64,000 nt of DNA, taken from contig JALPQD010000143.1 of NCBI GenBank assembly GCA_023101885.1, forward strand, positions 124,001 to 188,000, given 5' to 3'. Origin of the DNA: Typhlomys cinereus. Its lineage: Eukaryota > Chordata > Mammalia > Rodentia > Platacanthomyidae. Below, one piece after another: positions 24,440-37,420 of the stretch. Position numbers and translations under genes: made by a program. The first letter of the stretch is position 1; every line of letters begins with the position of its first letter. The notes beneath the pieces are model-generated. The model had not been told where the DNA came from and did no database searches. It saw only the letters and a list, made by a program, of their open reading frames with translations.

Positions 24440-25025
24440 TTGGATCCTGTGAACCTAGATCCAATTCCAGACCATGAATTAGAAGTAATAATAGTCAGTA
24501 TCTTAAGATATTCTCCCAAATGATCATCACTTCCTATTGGTACAGTCCTTATGAAATCATATCCCCCTCTGAACAGGAGTTGGCACTTTGTGGCCAATGG
24601 AGATTTGACAGAAATGGCACTTTCCAACTCCAGACTTGAAACTGGAATTTAATAAGCCTTGAGTCTTTGATCTGACACTTTTGGAATTCTCACATTTGAG
24701 AAATCCCCTCTCAGTTCCCATTTGCCAAACTGTGAGATGCTTAATCTATGTGTATCCCCAAGACATGCTCTAGACAACAGACCCTGTCAATAAGCAATGA
24801 CTAGCTGTTAACTTTGTGAGTATATTGCATTGTACCTTCCTTGCAGCAGTCTTTCGAATACTCCACCATTAGCCCCTGGCATTGACCACATAACAATCTC
24901 TAGTGAGCCATAACTAAAGTTGCTCCAACCCACAGAAACAACTGCAAGAAAATAAAATATATTAATGTCTTGAGGCATTGGGGTGATTTGGTCGTGCAGA
25001 AATAGAATAGAGAGAGAACTGAGAA
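24440..25025 (+). mobile_element. Ancient LTR-like repeat
   Basis: The 3' end reads like the terminus of an old mammalian LTR (gcaagaaaataaaatatatt..ggtgatttggtcgtgcagaaatagaat, in parts), with a body of matching style. Diverged; family uncertain. Confidence 0.35.
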
Positions 25026-25089
25026 ATCATCTGGAATTCTACTCCTTTACTCAAATCTTCATATCTATTATTAACTGAAAAATGTGCTG

Positions 25090-25500
25090 TCATAGTTAGG
25101 CATAGGTATCAACTTGACAGTTGAGGATTTTGAGCTCTAGGCACATTTGTGGAGAATTAGTGGTTGGGTTAAACCCAGAGCAAACCTGCAGGAGATGGTC
25201 TGACTGATGGAGAAGGCCCAGGTGAGTGGGATTAGGCCCTAAAAACACAGAGAGCTGGTTGAGAGAGTTAGCATCTTTGTGTATACTTGGCCAGACATGT
25301 TGGTCTCACAATTAAGGATCATCCCTCTTTCAGCCATTTTGTAGAGATGGTATGGCCAGTTCCCTTGGCCTGGTGTTGGTGCGTGCTCTCCCATCAACCT
25401 GGACAGACTGTAACCAAACTATTAGTAAGAAAATAAACTCTTTGTTCCCTTAAGCAATTTGATGGTCATTTATCAGCAACCATGCAGGCAGACTGCAACA
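25090..25500 (+). mobile_element. URR1-like hAT MITE, well preserved
   Basis: It runs from gttaggcataggtatcaacttgac to gaccatgcaggcagactgcaaca (in parts). Interior words gagctctaggcacatttgtgg, ccagacatgttggtct and tggccagttcccttgg match the other copies. It is a good family reference within the window. Confidence 0.82.
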
Positions 25501-25509
25501 TGTGCCCCC

Positions 25510-26300
25510 TCTCTTTTAACTTAAACTTAACTCATACATTCATATATAATCTTTAGCTCTTTTTCTCTTTTCTAATTTCTCTAATCCTATATTTCCTTAA
25601 AGATTGAAGATGTCAATAATGACAAATAACAGGTATGTTTTGTTGCCATTTCTTTGTTTATAATCATGTAATCTTTGCAAAAACAATTACTATCCCCAAC
25701 TATGGATGAAGAAGCTGAGGCTGAGGCACAAAGTATGCTAAAATTTCACTTCCCATCCCTATAAATGCTAGAGAAAGCAAGTAAAAGTTGGTTTATTGAA
25801 GTATACTTCAATACAGTCAAATAAGAATTCCCAACTCTAGCAGTCCTCCTTGAATCTATACTTTTGACCAATATTATGTTGCTACATATTACTGGTTTCA
25901 TAATTTATGTACTCTGTTCATAAAGTAGTAAATTCTGAGAGGGGAGAACTTGTATTTGCATCATTCTTCATAGTGTTCTTAATGATTTTATTACAATGTA
26001 TTGTAAGCTTCCTGCAAGTATATTATGTATTAAGTAAATTGCCAGTGTAGTGTAGGACTTCAAACAAAAAGGAAAGGAGGCAAATGTCTACTTTACAATT
26101 TATCTTGCTAGTACCTTCCAAAGTTGACCCAGAAATTAAATTTTACCACATTTTGCTGAACTGTTGGCAATTAATAGATTCTGATGCTATTGTTCTCAGT
26201 TGTGATAAGTACAGGAAAATTCAGCAAGGTCAAATTTTTGTGGTGTTTGTCTATATTAATACTATTCTTCAAAAAAATTCAAAATACATGGTGCAACAGA
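25510..26300. other. Unique AT-rich intergenic DNA
   Basis: I see no gene, RNA or nameable repeat here. Confidence 0.4.
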
Positions 26301-26304
26301 TTTC

Positions 26305-26465
26305 GTGTTTTGTGGCTACTATAACGAGATACCAGTAAATGGGTAATTTATGTGCAGAAATACATTTCTTATAGTTCTGGAGGTTTTGAAGTTCAAGATC
26401 ATAATATTGGTATGTTTTATGTCTAGTGAGGGTCTACGACCTCAGAGACAGTGCTTGCTCACTGT
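26305..26465. mobile_element. Ancient LTR-like fragment, left part split by an L1
   Basis: It contains aaatacatttcttatagttctggagg and shares its order with 8005-8190 and 36010-36385. A possible continuation resumes after the L1 insertion, at 26930-27075. Confidence 0.4.
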
Positions 26466-26499
26466 ACTCTTACATGGAATAGAGGACAAGTACCCTCTC

Positions 26500-26925
26500 T
26501 CTGACTTTTTTTAGGATTTTATTTTTTTCTCCCACATTTTATTTTTTTCCTAATCACGCAAGCTCAGTAGATAACCCCTTCCATCTTCCCCCTCCCTTTT
26601 CTCCTCCCCAGTCATCCTTCCTTGCACTTTCACCCTTTTCCCCTTCTTTTCACAGCCTCCTTCCATCCCCCTGTTCCAGTGTCTCCCTCTCCCTCCCTCT
26701 CATCCCCTGGAACATCCTTTTGTGTGAATGCCAAACCTCCCTCTGAGTTCTCCATCCTAGTGAGGGGTAAAGACTCAGTGGCATAGCCCAGAGCCCCTTC
26801 TTGAGTTCCGTCAGTATGGGAACTCTATTATGACTGTTAGTTCCTTGCCTTTATGGATCTTACTGCCTGGAGCCTTCTCCCTTGTGATCCATGCTAGACT
26901 TTGGGGGGTTCGTTGATATGCCTCT
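26500..26925 (-). mobile_element. L1: L1 3' UTR fragment, antisense
   Basis: It begins with a T-rich stretch, then cccacattttatttttttcc and a C-rich block, then the complement of the L1 3' UTR. It is the same subfamily as 29979-30571 and differs from the 17 kb and 32 kb copies. Confidence 0.75.
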
Positions 26926-27559
26926 GAGATATTTTTAAAGTACTAATCTTGGCAATGAGAGGTCATGCTTTATGATCTAATAAATTCCCAAAGACCATGC
27001 CTTACATTGGGTATTAAGATTCTTGCAAATACATTTTGAGGTGACATGAATATTCATACCATAGCAATATGAAAGCCACCAAGTCATTCTCAGAATCCTA
27101 TTCTGCATGGATTATCTATTCAACTTCCACTTGGTTTCTCTAGCATTTATTTAGGTTATTTCTCCCCTCAAACTCTAGATTACATTTTTCTCAAACTAAA
27201 CCAAAAATAGTCTATCATTCAGTTATACTTTTCTATGAGATCATTCCAAATATTCACAAATGTCTAAAAAAATCTATCCCCAGCACTATAATTTTCATTC
27301 AGTAACCTTTTGTCTTTTGGGCTTGCCATGTAGCATGCCTTCTGCTCTATTGATATTTACTGGCAAAAGCTATCATAGGATTTTCTGTATCATCTTGTCC
27401 AAAGTCATCATCTATACATTATATAATCAAAAATTTCCTAAAAGATTGACAGATGTGCCTGGCTCTTGTACTCTCACTCCTTTATGTACTTTTTTCAGAT
27501 ACTATTTAAATCTGTACTTTACACAATGCTTGGCATACTATAAATTTCAACACATGTCA

Positions 27560-28045
27560 GATATTTTTAAAACTGAAGGAGGTTCACCACTGGTCAAGAT
27601 ATTCCATTCAAAGCAGGGCTGTTGAATCCAGAAACTCACTGTAATAAGACATGTCCTTACCACACCTACACTGTGGATGACATATCAACACCTCCTCATA
27701 GACTAGAGAAGATCTCAGGAAAAATAATTACTGGCAATGGGAACCTCAGGGGTTAATATTAGACAGGTGAAGGGGAGTACCTTTTTCAGTGGGTCTACCC
27801 AAGTAAGGGCCACTTGATTTGCCATAGAGGCTTGGGTCCCAACTAGAGCAGACAATCCAGAGGGAACCCTAGGGCCCACTGAAGAAGGCAGATGGGAGGG
27901 TGGGAGAGAATGATGGGTTGAATTGATGAATGTAAGGGAAGGGAAGAAGGGTTGAGAGAATGGAGGGAGGGTAAATGGAGGGGGGCAGAAACAACCACTC
28001 ATTTTGATCGTAAAACTAGAATTTTTTTTAAATGAAGAGGGTTTT
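27560..28045 (+). mobile_element. L1: L1 3' UTR fragment, sense
   Basis: It matches 56340-56790 word for word in many places (ggaaaaataattactggcaa, agtgggtctacccaag). It ends in a G-rich segment and an A-rich tail. Confidence 0.75.
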
Positions 28046-28169
28046 TTTTGGGGGGGGAACAAAGACCTGTGGCACTGCCTATTTGGTAGACTAAGGTAGG
28101 AAAGTTGACTAAGTCCAGGAGGTCAAGACCACGCTAGGTGGAGAACACAGACAGACCCACATTTGGCTG

Positions 28170-28520
28170 TTGAAGCAGTCTCCTTCCTTACTCACCAAAT
28201 GCTGATCAAAAATCAGGTCCTACCACTTACTGCTGAATATTGATAATTAGCAGATTCTTTAAAAGGGGGAGCCATATTATGGACTTGACCACCAACTGGC
28301 AAGAGTGGATAGTTCCAAACCCATGGTCATGCCCACAGCCCTGGTTAAACTCATTGGGACACAAAACAAAAATCACAAATATAAGAAAGTAGTCTGAGAG
28401 ATTTGTAGGGAAGAAGGGGGATGGTTATGGGTGGGAGGGAGATAAGAGAGATACGGGGAACAGTAATTGGGATGTATTACATGTATGTATGATATTGTCA
28501 ATTTTATTAATAAAGTGGTC
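28170..28520 (+). mobile_element. L1: L1/Lx-like 3' end, sense
   Basis: A segment around ctggttaaactcattgggac precedes a purine-rich stretch and the terminal tacatgtatgtatgatattg..aataaag. This is the layout of rodent Lx/L1 3' termini. 28075-28165, between it and the preceding L1, may hold a degenerate B1. Confidence 0.6.
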
Positions 28521-28544
28521 TTTGAAAAAGAAAAAATAATTAGA

Positions 28545-29960
28545 AATTGGATTAAAGAACCACTCTGTAAATGGTGGAAGGCTAGAAACCAAATTACCTT
28601 CAATATCATGAAGGAATAGGGATTTCAAATGCCCAATGGGCCTGCTAACTGTCACTCCTGCAAACCCACTGTGGGTCATGATGATCAGGTCTGATGTTCT
28701 GTCACCACATTGGGACTTGCCTTGTTTTCAGGGTCATTTATAATAGCCATTCAAGAATCTTCTAGTGACAACATGCAGTAAGATAAACCATAATTTTCAA
28801 GCTCAGAGGGAACATATTCTTGGGCAAACATGTTCCTATATATGCAGCTCCCAGGTACTCCACTCTACCATTAACTGTGCTCCGAAGGCTGCAGCCTATG
28901 CTGGTCACCAGTTCCTGTTTCCTAATGTAAAAGCAAAGCATCATCAGGTAGCATAAATGAATCCGTGCTCATTTATAAGGTAGAATTGAAGGTCATTTAT
29001 TAATTGTTGAGATCACTCTACTTTTAAACATGGTCAAGGACATACAACCTGGAAGGGGAAATATTTGGATTACATGGAGGTCCCCTGTCCTTCAAGACCT
29101 TGTCCTTTGCTTCCTTTTCTTTCAGGACCTCAAGGTCATCACATATTCTGACCTCAGCTGCTAAACACAGAAGTACCATGATGCCATCACCCTTATTCCC
29201 CCCTCAACATGAGTCCCAGAAACTTTTCATTTTTGCCACCTTCACCTTTCAAGTTTACAGAGAAGTCAAAACTGCAAATTTGATCTGCCACTTGTGAAGT
29301 CTGGAGTGCTCTCATTAGGGTCCAAATATAGTCATGTGGAAAAGGGTCCTTACAATATCTAGGGAGACCCATCAGCCCAAGGGCAAATCACTAGGTAGAG
29401 GATACACCCTGCAGGACTTCAGGAAGATCGATGAACTGGAACACGCGAGAAAATGGAAAGGAAGCTGAAAGGTGGCCGGATTTCTAATTCACAGCTATAG
29501 TATGGACTCTTCAGCCATCCTCTGCTTCCCCAGGAAAGCCAAGATCTCCAACATGCCCAGAAGAAAATGAACTCTCTTCTGAGTGACTGTCAGAGACACT
29601 ATACTGGTAGTTTGAGAAAGGGATGTAAACAAGCAATTTCGGAACCATGTGAGATTGTCAACAATGTCTGGCCTCATTTTCCTGTGACAGCATCATCAAC
29701 AGCTTTCTTATTCCTGCTGCCTCCACTGTGAGCTGCAAGCCCAGTGCTGAGGAAGAGACCCGAAAAGCCTGTGGTGGTGGTTCTGCTTCACTGAATAGCT
29801 GATTCTCTAACTCTGGAAAATGGGTAGCCATAGAAACTGCAGAAGCTTGTTCTGTGAGGGTCCTATTAGTCAAGTCTACTCATATCTTTTGCAAATTACA
29901 TGACAGAATTCTTCCATCTGAGGGATGAAAAGCATTAATGAAAACCTTAAAATAAAATAG
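28545..29960. other. Unique intergenic DNA
   Basis: No recognised gene or repeat. Short open frames here lack motifs. Confidence 0.4.
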
Positions 29961-29962
29961 GT

Positions 29963-30587
29963 CACAACAGAAACTTTTTTCTTTTTTTCCCCCACATTTT
30001 AATTGTTTTCCTAATCATATAAGCTCAATAGGTACCCCCATCCTCTCCCTTCCTCCTGCCCTCCCTAGCCACACCCCTTGCACTCTTCCCGCTCACCCTT
30101 CCTTTCAGCGCCCTCTCTCCCTCCCCCTCTCCCAGTGCCTCCACCTTTCTCCCTCCCTTCCCCTGGAGCATCCTTTTGTGTGACTGCCAAACCTCCCTGA
30201 GTCTTCCACCCTAGTGAGGGTTCAGGACTCAATGGCATAGTTCAGAGCCTCTTCTTGGGCTCCCCATTAGTATGGGAACTCTATTATGACTATTAATCCC
30301 TTGCCTCTAAAGATCCTACTGCCTGGAACCTTCTCCCCTGTGATCCATGCTAGACTTTGGGGAGACGTTGACATGCCAACCATTGTGCAGGTCATGCAAA
30401 GTCCAGTTCTGGCTGCTGCAGCCCTAACTTGTGTGGAATATCTTGCATATCATTGGTCCTCCCCCATCTTTAGGCTCTTACAATTTTGCTGCCCCCTCTT
30501 CTTCTGCAAGGTTCCCTGAGCTTTAGGATGGGGAGAAATTTGGGTGGTCTGGTTACAGGTGGTCTTTGGTGCACAACAGAAATTTTT
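29963..30587 (-). mobile_element. L1: L1 3' end, antisense, with target duplications
   Basis: Near-identical 16-base copies cacaacagaaactttt (29963-29978) and cacaacagaaattttt (30572-30587) flank a 5'-truncated antisense L1 3' UTR of about 590 bp, T-rich at its left end. Confidence 0.88.
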
Positions 30588-30599
30588 AAGAGGCCAGAC

Positions 30600-31340
30600 T
30601 AGAAAATAGAAGAAAGGAAAGCATCAGAGTACATTGCATGTGTTATGTGAAGTATTTGGGAGGAGATTTTTATTTCATTTCTACTTCGCTATGAATGCAC
30701 TTGATCACTGTAGAAAAAATATATTTTTGTTTTAAGTGTTTCAAAAAAGTGTGTAAGTTAGCATTAAACTAAATCTAGCCCAAGTACCATTTTAACAAAA
30801 AGGAGACCTACTTTACTTTCAGATGAGGAAAACTTTCCTAATAGAAAAAAATAAAAAACCTCAATCAGAATAGTCATCTACAATAGAAGAGAACACAGAT
30901 GTTAGGTTCAATTTATACAAAGTTTTACAAAGGCAAAAACTAAAGTCTATAACTCCATGGTTTCTCTATAGGAGGTAAAGCTTAAAGGAAGATTATCATA
31001 ACACCATTAGGAAAACGACTGTTGGAAAGAATGAGTACTATGATAAAGAAGAGCTATTCTAAAATTCTGGGAGGGCAAGTAATATTCAGTTTCTAAACCA
31101 AGGCCTGGATTAAGATTCTATAATGACATATTAAATTGTCCACTTAAGCTATATGCCTCTACTGTAGAGGTAGTTCAAAGTAAGCAATGTATTTTTAATG
31201 GTACCTTTAAACAGTGCACAAAGCACACTCTTGTCTTCTGCTCTCAGAAGTTGGACAGAGTTAGTTCTTAAGTGAGAGAATTCTTGTGAGTACAGGATGC
31301 CATAGCTTTTTATTTTCAAAGAAGAATGCACACATGTACC
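30600..31340. other. Unique AT-rich intergenic DNA
   Basis: Nothing recognisable on either strand. Confidence 0.4.
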
Positions 31341-31349
31341 ACTTTTCAA

Positions 31350-31381
31350 ATTCTTAAAAAGATTTATTTATTGTGTATGTA

Positions 31382-31434
<53 letters not shown>

Positions 31435-31680
31435 CTGTGTTTTTATGTGTCTGTATGTATCAGAAAGTACTGTGTGTGTCTGTTGAGACCCAGGGGTGAC
31501 TTCAGGAATCTACCTCCTCTTTGCTTCGCTCTGGAGTTTCACAGGCTCTGCTTTCCAGGATCAGTAGTACAGGCCGCCACCATTTCCTCCTGGCATTTTT
31601 ACGTGGGATCTGGCATCCAAACATAGGACTTCCTGCTTGCAAGGCAGAGGCTTAACCCCTGAGTCATCTTGCTGTCCCCC
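31350..31680 (-). mobile_element. Dominant-family SINE, antisense
   Basis: TG tail (31386-31432), body with gagacccaggggtgacttcagga, then gcaaggcagaggcttaacccc and the complement of the head at right. Confidence 0.9.
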
Positions 31681-31689
31681 AATTTTTCA

Positions 31690-32440
31690 TGTATAAAATT
31701 AATTGCTGCAAATCATCTTCTCAATGAAAGAGTGCCAAATTTGATTATTCAGTTAGTCGGGTATGTATGTCAGAGAGCTTAGTTCTGCACTAGCACCTAA
31801 CAATAAAGAACTTATCAATAATGAAATAATCTCTATTTCCTCTCTGAAACACTAGGTCCTGGCTACATGTGTATATTGAAGTGCCTGATATGTGCTTAGT
31901 GCAAATGAGGTTTTAAATCTTAAATTTTCTTTAATTTAATGTAATCTCAGTTTAAAAATCTATGTATAAATATTTGGCACAATATTTGGCAACATATGTG
32001 AAGATCAATTGAGAAGTTTAAGGTTTAACCACTGGTATATTTGCTTAGTTTTATTAAATAAAAATTCAAATAAAATTCCAGGTGGGTCAATAGAGATGTT
32101 ATGAGCCTTACTTTACTTTTCCATTGCTAAATTTACCTATACAATGAGATTATCTAAACAATACTTTATACTCTTGATGAGAACACAGTACTAAAATAAT
32201 TTATTTAATGGACTTTTCACCTTCCAGGAGTTGTTCCTCATCTGTAAAATTTTCAATTGTCCACCGAATACAGGAGTGGTGGAACTCTGGGCACACCTGT
32301 AAAGAGTTGTGTACTTACCTACAGCAGACCTCTATACAAGCCTGCAGGATATTGTCTTTTGCGATCAGTCCACAGTGGGTGGTTTCATTCCCTGGTAGGT
32401 GGTTAAAGATAGAAAAAGAGCTAGTTGACAAAGCAAGCAA
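31690..32440. other. Unique AT-rich intergenic DNA
   Basis: No gene or repeat recognised. The 199-codon open frame at 32208-32807 straddles this DNA and the antisense L1 and is not a gene. Confidence 0.4.
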
Positions 32441-32447
32441 GTTTGTT

Positions 32448-33170
32448 TCTTTTTTTATTTCCACTCATACAAACTTAACAGGTACACTGGTCCCCTCTCT
32501 CCCTCCAACCTCCCACCGCCCTATGCCCCCTCCCCTCTCCCCTCCTTCCCCATTCCCCAGTGTCCCCCCCTCCCATCCCCGAGCATCCTTTAATGTGCAT
32601 GCCAGACTCTCCTCTGGGTCCTCCTCTCCGATTACATACAAGGACCCAGTGGCATTTCCCAGAACCTTTTCCTGTGTTCCCCTTAAGCATAGGAACACTA
32701 CTGTGGCTGTCAAACCCTTCCCTCCAAGGATCTTAGTGCCTTTAGCACAGTTTCCATGGTCAATAGTGTGTTGGACATTGCACAGGGCATGCAAAATCCA
32801 ATTATAATTGCTTCGGCCCTAACTTGTGTGGAGTATCTTGCATATCATTACTCTTCCCATCCTTGTGCTCTTACAATCTTACTGCCCCCTCTTCTGTAAA
32901 TTTCCCTGAGCTTCAGGATGGGGAGAGATTAGGCTGGCCTAGTTCTAGGTGGTTGATATAGAGTCTCTGAAGTTCTGGATTGTGGTTTGTTGATTTTCTT
33001 TTGCAGTTTTGCTGCTCCTGCAATGCCCTTTACTCCATCCTGATGGGTATTGGATGTCACCCCCTGGCCAGAGATAAAAAGCTGTTAAACTAGAGTCTTG
33101 TTATAAGAGTATATTCAAAGGTAGATGTAATAAAAGTAGGAAACCGCAGTGAGGGAGGGGTCAATGCACT
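32448..33170 (-). mobile_element. L1: L1 3' end, antisense
   Basis: Left T-run, then ccactcatacaaacttaacagg, a C-rich block and the 3' UTR complement, close to the copy at 17127-17979. It is 5'-truncated near 33170. I found no clear target duplication. Confidence 0.85.
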
Positions 33171-33179
33171 GATTTTTGC

Positions 33180-33860
33180 TTCTGCTCTTGCTGTGACTGT
33201 GACATGGTCAGTTTCCATTAGCACCAGATGCTGGTAACTCTCCAGCCACAATTAAGTATAATCTGGAATTGTAGGCATAAACAAATCTCTTGTGCCCCTA
33301 AATTTTTGGATCAACATCTATCATAACAATGAAGTTAAAAACTAGAACGCCATCCCTATGGAGGTGTCTTGAATGCTGGTGATGACTTATAAATAAAGGC
33401 TGGAAGGTTAGGAAGATTTCTCAAAGCCAACCCATGATTCCAAGTTGAGTAGAGGGATGAGCTCTGCAGTTCTTCAGTGAAATGTCTTCTTCAATTGAAC
33501 TCCAGAGAAACATTTTTACTCATGTTTTTAAATAGAAAAACATAATACCTGAGATATATGTATCAGACATAAAGTCATAAATCACTTTCTCTCAATCTTT
33601 TCTTTAGACTCAAGCTTTTATATTTTACATTCCAGTCATTTTTCATTGAGTATTGTGACTCAATTACTGTGGTTGTAGTTGATTGCATTCTTTCAAAACA
33701 ATCAGTAAGATGAGGCAAGTCTTAAAGTGGTATCTCCCTGTGTTTGGGATTCACCATAAACATAAGATAGGAAATCAAGATTCCTCTTTATCTTTTGACC
33801 AGTTGGACCACTCATAGGACCTTCCTCCCCCCCATTTTTATGTGTACATTTGTGGGGTGT
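33180..33860. other. Unique intergenic DNA
   Basis: No gene or nameable repeat. Confidence 0.35.
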
Positions 33861-33869
33861 GTGTGTGTT

Positions 33870-34175
33870 GACATGTGGGTGGGTGCTGTATGTGGGTTGC
33901 ACCAGTATATGTGGTGCATTTACACGTGGAAGCCCAAAGTAGATAAGAGGAATCATCCTTGATCACTCTATACTTTTGAGGTTGGGTATCCAATTAAATC
34001 TAGAATTTGCTTATAGAGCTACTCTATCTAGCTATCTTACTTTGGGGATTTTCAGGCTCTGTCTTCCAGGGTTAGAATTACAGATAGGCCACCACACCCA
34101 CCGAGAATTTTACTTGATATGGGGAAGCAAACAAAAGCTTATTTAACTGCTAAATCATTTCCCCATACCAGAACT
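33870..34175 (-). mobile_element. B3-like SINE, antisense
   Basis: TG-rich left part, then ggctctgtcttccagggttagaattacag, gccaccacaccca, and the complement of the tRNA-like head near aaatcatttcccc. The layout is that of an antisense B2/B3 SINE. Confidence 0.6.
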
Positions 34176-34214
34176 GTTTATTTCTTTTTAATGTTGAGAA
34201 ACTAATTTTAAGAG

Positions 34215-34350
34215 AGCTAAAACCAGGTATAGGAACATATGCATATAATCCAAATACTTGGGAGGTACAGGCAGGAAGATCAGGAGTTCAAGTCCAATCT
34301 GGACTACATACTGAGTTTGAGACATACCTTAACAGTATGGGTCCATGCCT
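34215..34350 (+). mobile_element. B1 SINE, sense
   Basis: It reads aaccaggtataggaacat..taatccaaatacttgggagg..caggaagatcaggagttcaag, the B1 (7SL-derived) consensus order, ending in an A-rich stretch. Confidence 0.8.
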
Positions 34351-34369
34351 CAAAACAAACAAACAAGGT

Positions 34370-35415
34370 ACCACTTCAAAAATACATGTCATATAAAGTC
34401 CATGCATTAAACAATGACCATGTTTAGAATATTGGGCTAAGTACTTTATGCGCACCTGGGTCTCCTGCCAACCCAAAAATGTTGGTATTCACCCCTTCAG
34501 TTGGTTCTTCAGATGATAAGGCTTAGACTAAGAATAGCTAAATAAATGTTTGTTCGAATTTACTCAACTGGTATGTGAAGGGGTCAAGTATTGAACCAAA
34601 ATCTGTAGAAAGAGTAAATCACTTAGCAACTGAAGAAGGGCATGCAGATTAAATGGGGTTTGGCTGTTGAATATCTGCAAAGATTTGATCCATGTTTGAC
34701 CTGAATAAAAAGAAGCTGGACATGGTTGAAATATGTTATTAGATTGGCAATGAAAGAGAGGGAATAGGATCAAGCATTCCATCATTCTCCAGTCTCCTGA
34801 TGCATCTGAGTAGCCAGCAGGATTCCATAGCTCTCATGCTTTCCCATCTCCACAAAAGGTTTCCACTGCACACCTATCTGTATTTCTCACCCATGGTATA
34901 AATCTCCCATTCAAGTACAACTCTTTAATAATGTACATAAAATCACAGGCAGATAACTCAACCATAGGAATAATTCTCCCAAATATCATGGCTATAAGAA
35001 TGGGAGCTGGGCTTGCATTTGTCCTAGTTCCTTATTGACATTTCTGGGTTTTCTTGTCCTCTGTTTATATCCCGATCCTGGTGACCCTTTGAGCTGCTTC
35101 CATCCACGAAGCCCTCTTTTTGAACATCATGTATTGTCCTATTGGATGCTTTCTTGTGAACTTGGGCCCTGTGGTACAGCCTACCTTTCCACACTAGCAC
35201 TTAACCTTCGTTTTACATGATTTTAGTGGATAATACTCGCCTCCTTTTTTCTGTACTTCCTTCCTGCACATTCTTCAATTCTCTCTACTTTATCTATTCT
35301 TCTGCTTAGTCACACAGAAGAAACAGTATCTCAGAATGATAATTACCTCTAAGGGTTCCATACCCCTCATTACCCTCTTATTTTCTTTCAGTTGCTTTGT
35401 TCAAAGACACCCATG
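34370..35415. other. Unique intergenic DNA
   Basis: No recognised feature. Confidence 0.35.
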
Positions 35416-35424
35416 TGTAGCTCT

Positions 35425-35770
35425 TGTTATAGTTTGGATTTTGAATATTCGTCAAAGGCTCATGGGCTTATTGTCCAGACTGTCCCCTTTGAAAAGTGGT
35501 GAAACCTTTAGAAGGTGAGGCCTGATGGGAAGTCCCTAGGTCTCTGGGAACACATTCTCAAATGTAGGATCCTCCTTTATTCCTCTTGTTGTTTTGGCTT
35601 CCTGGTTCTGAGGTAAGCAGTTTTGCTCTGCCATGCATACCACAGTTTCCAGGTAACAGGATAAAAAAGTCATGTACCTATGCTCTAAAACTGGAGCCAA
35701 ACAGCCTTTTCTCTAATGAGCTATCTCAGGTGTATCATGAGAGCAATGGAAAAGGGATTTACACACCTTT
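35425..35770 (+). mobile_element. MaLR-type LTR (MST/MLT1-like), sense
   Basis: It begins tgttatagtttggattttg, continues ggtgaaacctttagaaggtgagg and gcttcctggttctgaggtaagcag, and carries the 3' style gagctatctcagg..tatcatgagagcaatgg. The order matches mammalian MaLR LTRs. Confidence 0.7.
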
Positions 35771-36009
35771 GTTCCACAAAATTTTACGATAACTTGGTGA
35801 ACTGAGTTCTATTTGTACTTCATAATTTGATAGCCCATTGGGTAAGATGCACCAATTTGTGATATAACATGACTGCTAAAATTGTAAAAGTTTTGTGTAC
35901 ATGTATCTATGCAACAGCAATGAAATTGACAGCTTTCCAAATACTGTTAAGTTTCTACCAAATCAGCCAATAATGCTGAAATTAATGAAGTTGGAATTGA
36001 GTCATTAGT

Positions 36010-36385
36010 GTTTTCTAGCTTTTCTCATATCTCAGACTGCTCTAGCAACATACCCAAATACCACAGACTCAATAGTTTAAATAAGAAGAATTTATTTCTC
36101 ACAATTCTGGCACCTCATAGGTGGAGATCAGGATATGATCATGGTTCATTTCAAGGAGTTTTTTCTTCCTGTTTTATGGATGGTTGCTTTCTCACAGCGT
36201 GCTCACATCGGAGATGGGAAAGGGAGGAAGTCTCTGTGGTTTTGCTTCTTGTAATAGCAATCTGATTAGAATATTATCTTCCTAATTTCAACTAAGCACA
36301 ATTATATCTTAAAGATTCTGTCTCCAAATGTCACCCCCAAAAGAAGAAAGGTTCAGCATATCAATTTCATAGGAGAAAAGTGGCA
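36010..36385. mobile_element. Ancient LTR-like repeat
   Basis: It contains ataccacagactcaatag, agaatttatttctcacaattctgg, ggatggttgctttctcacagcg and the tctccaaatgtcac segment, in the order of an old mammalian LTR-type repeat, probably antisense. It is the most complete of three related fragments here. Confidence 0.5.
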
Positions 36386-36461
36386 GAAATGATCATTTTG
36401 TAAAACTCCACCCCTGTCTTCCTTGTGTTCTTAAATTTCATGTTCTTTAAAAAAGATCTTG

Positions 36462-36740
36462 TGGCTGGAGAGATTGCTCAGGGGTTAAGACTCTGCCTCG
36501 AAATCAGAAAGTCCTGATTTTGGATCCCAGGTCCCATGTAAAAATGCCGGGCAGGCTGCACTTCCAGCTCTGGTGGTCAGAGCCTGGGAAATCCCAGAGT
36601 GAAGCAAGAAGGAGGTAGAAACAATCCAGGATGATTCCTGAAGTCACTCTTGGTCCTCCACAAGGACACACAGTGGCTTCTGATACACACCCACCCACCC
36701 ACACACATACACAGAGTGAATAAATAAATAAAATTTTAAA
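36462..36740 (+). mobile_element. Dominant-family SINE, sense
   Basis: Head ggctggagagattgctcagg, body, a (CCCA)n/CA tail near 36685-36712 and an A-rich end. It is diverged at several sites relative to 16575. Confidence 0.9.
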
Positions 36741-36744
36741 AGGC

Positions 36745-36875
36745 TTTGGTAAATAGCCCAGGCCTAAGTTGCTATGTAGGCTAGTTTGGCCACTATTTCA
36801 TTCATGGTCATCCATGAATGAAATACTTGAATACTGTGTCAGTATTATAGGTTTATGCCACCAAGTGCTGCTAAA
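36745..36875 (-). mobile_element. B1-like SINE, antisense, diverged
   Basis: It has the complement-style sequence of B1: agcccaggcctaagttgc..gtaggctagtttggccac and tataggtttatgccaccaag. The similarity is partial. Confidence 0.45.
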
Positions 36876-37339
36876 ATTCATATCCTTTGCAGATCTAAAA
36901 TATATGCATTCCAACTTGCATTAATCTGACATTTCCAGAGGAAAAGTTCCAATAGGAAAAGAGTGCGACCATGGAAATTGGCTGAGGCAATTATGAAGAC
37001 TCTAAATTTCCCTCTATCCTTATTTGTATGGCATAAAAAAGCTTTAGTCTAAAGAACTGAAAACTAGGGGATGCGATGGAGGAAGCTTTTTCCTCAGGTC
37101 ACCCTGCCAAGAACTAGGATCTCCAATGTTCCAGCAAAGAAGAAAATGGCTCCCACATCAAGGAGAAAGAGATCATTTATATCCCTCTTTTTTCTTCTAT
37201 CTTGGTACTTACAGTTTTGAATGATGCCTGCCCACACTGATGAGGGTGGATATTCTTTACTTAGTTCACTGATTCAAATGTTAATATTTTCCAGAAATAT
37301 CCTCACAGATTCTCAGGAATACTGTTTTTTAAAAAATCA

Positions 37340-37340
<1 letters not shown>

Positions 37341-37398
<58 letters not shown>

Positions 37399-37420
37399 TG
37401 TGGTGTGTGTGTGTATGAGA

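Noticed and set aside
32208..32807. 199-codon plus-strand open frame
   Set aside because: It runs into the antisense L1 3' UTR, whose complementary frames recur in other L1 copies.
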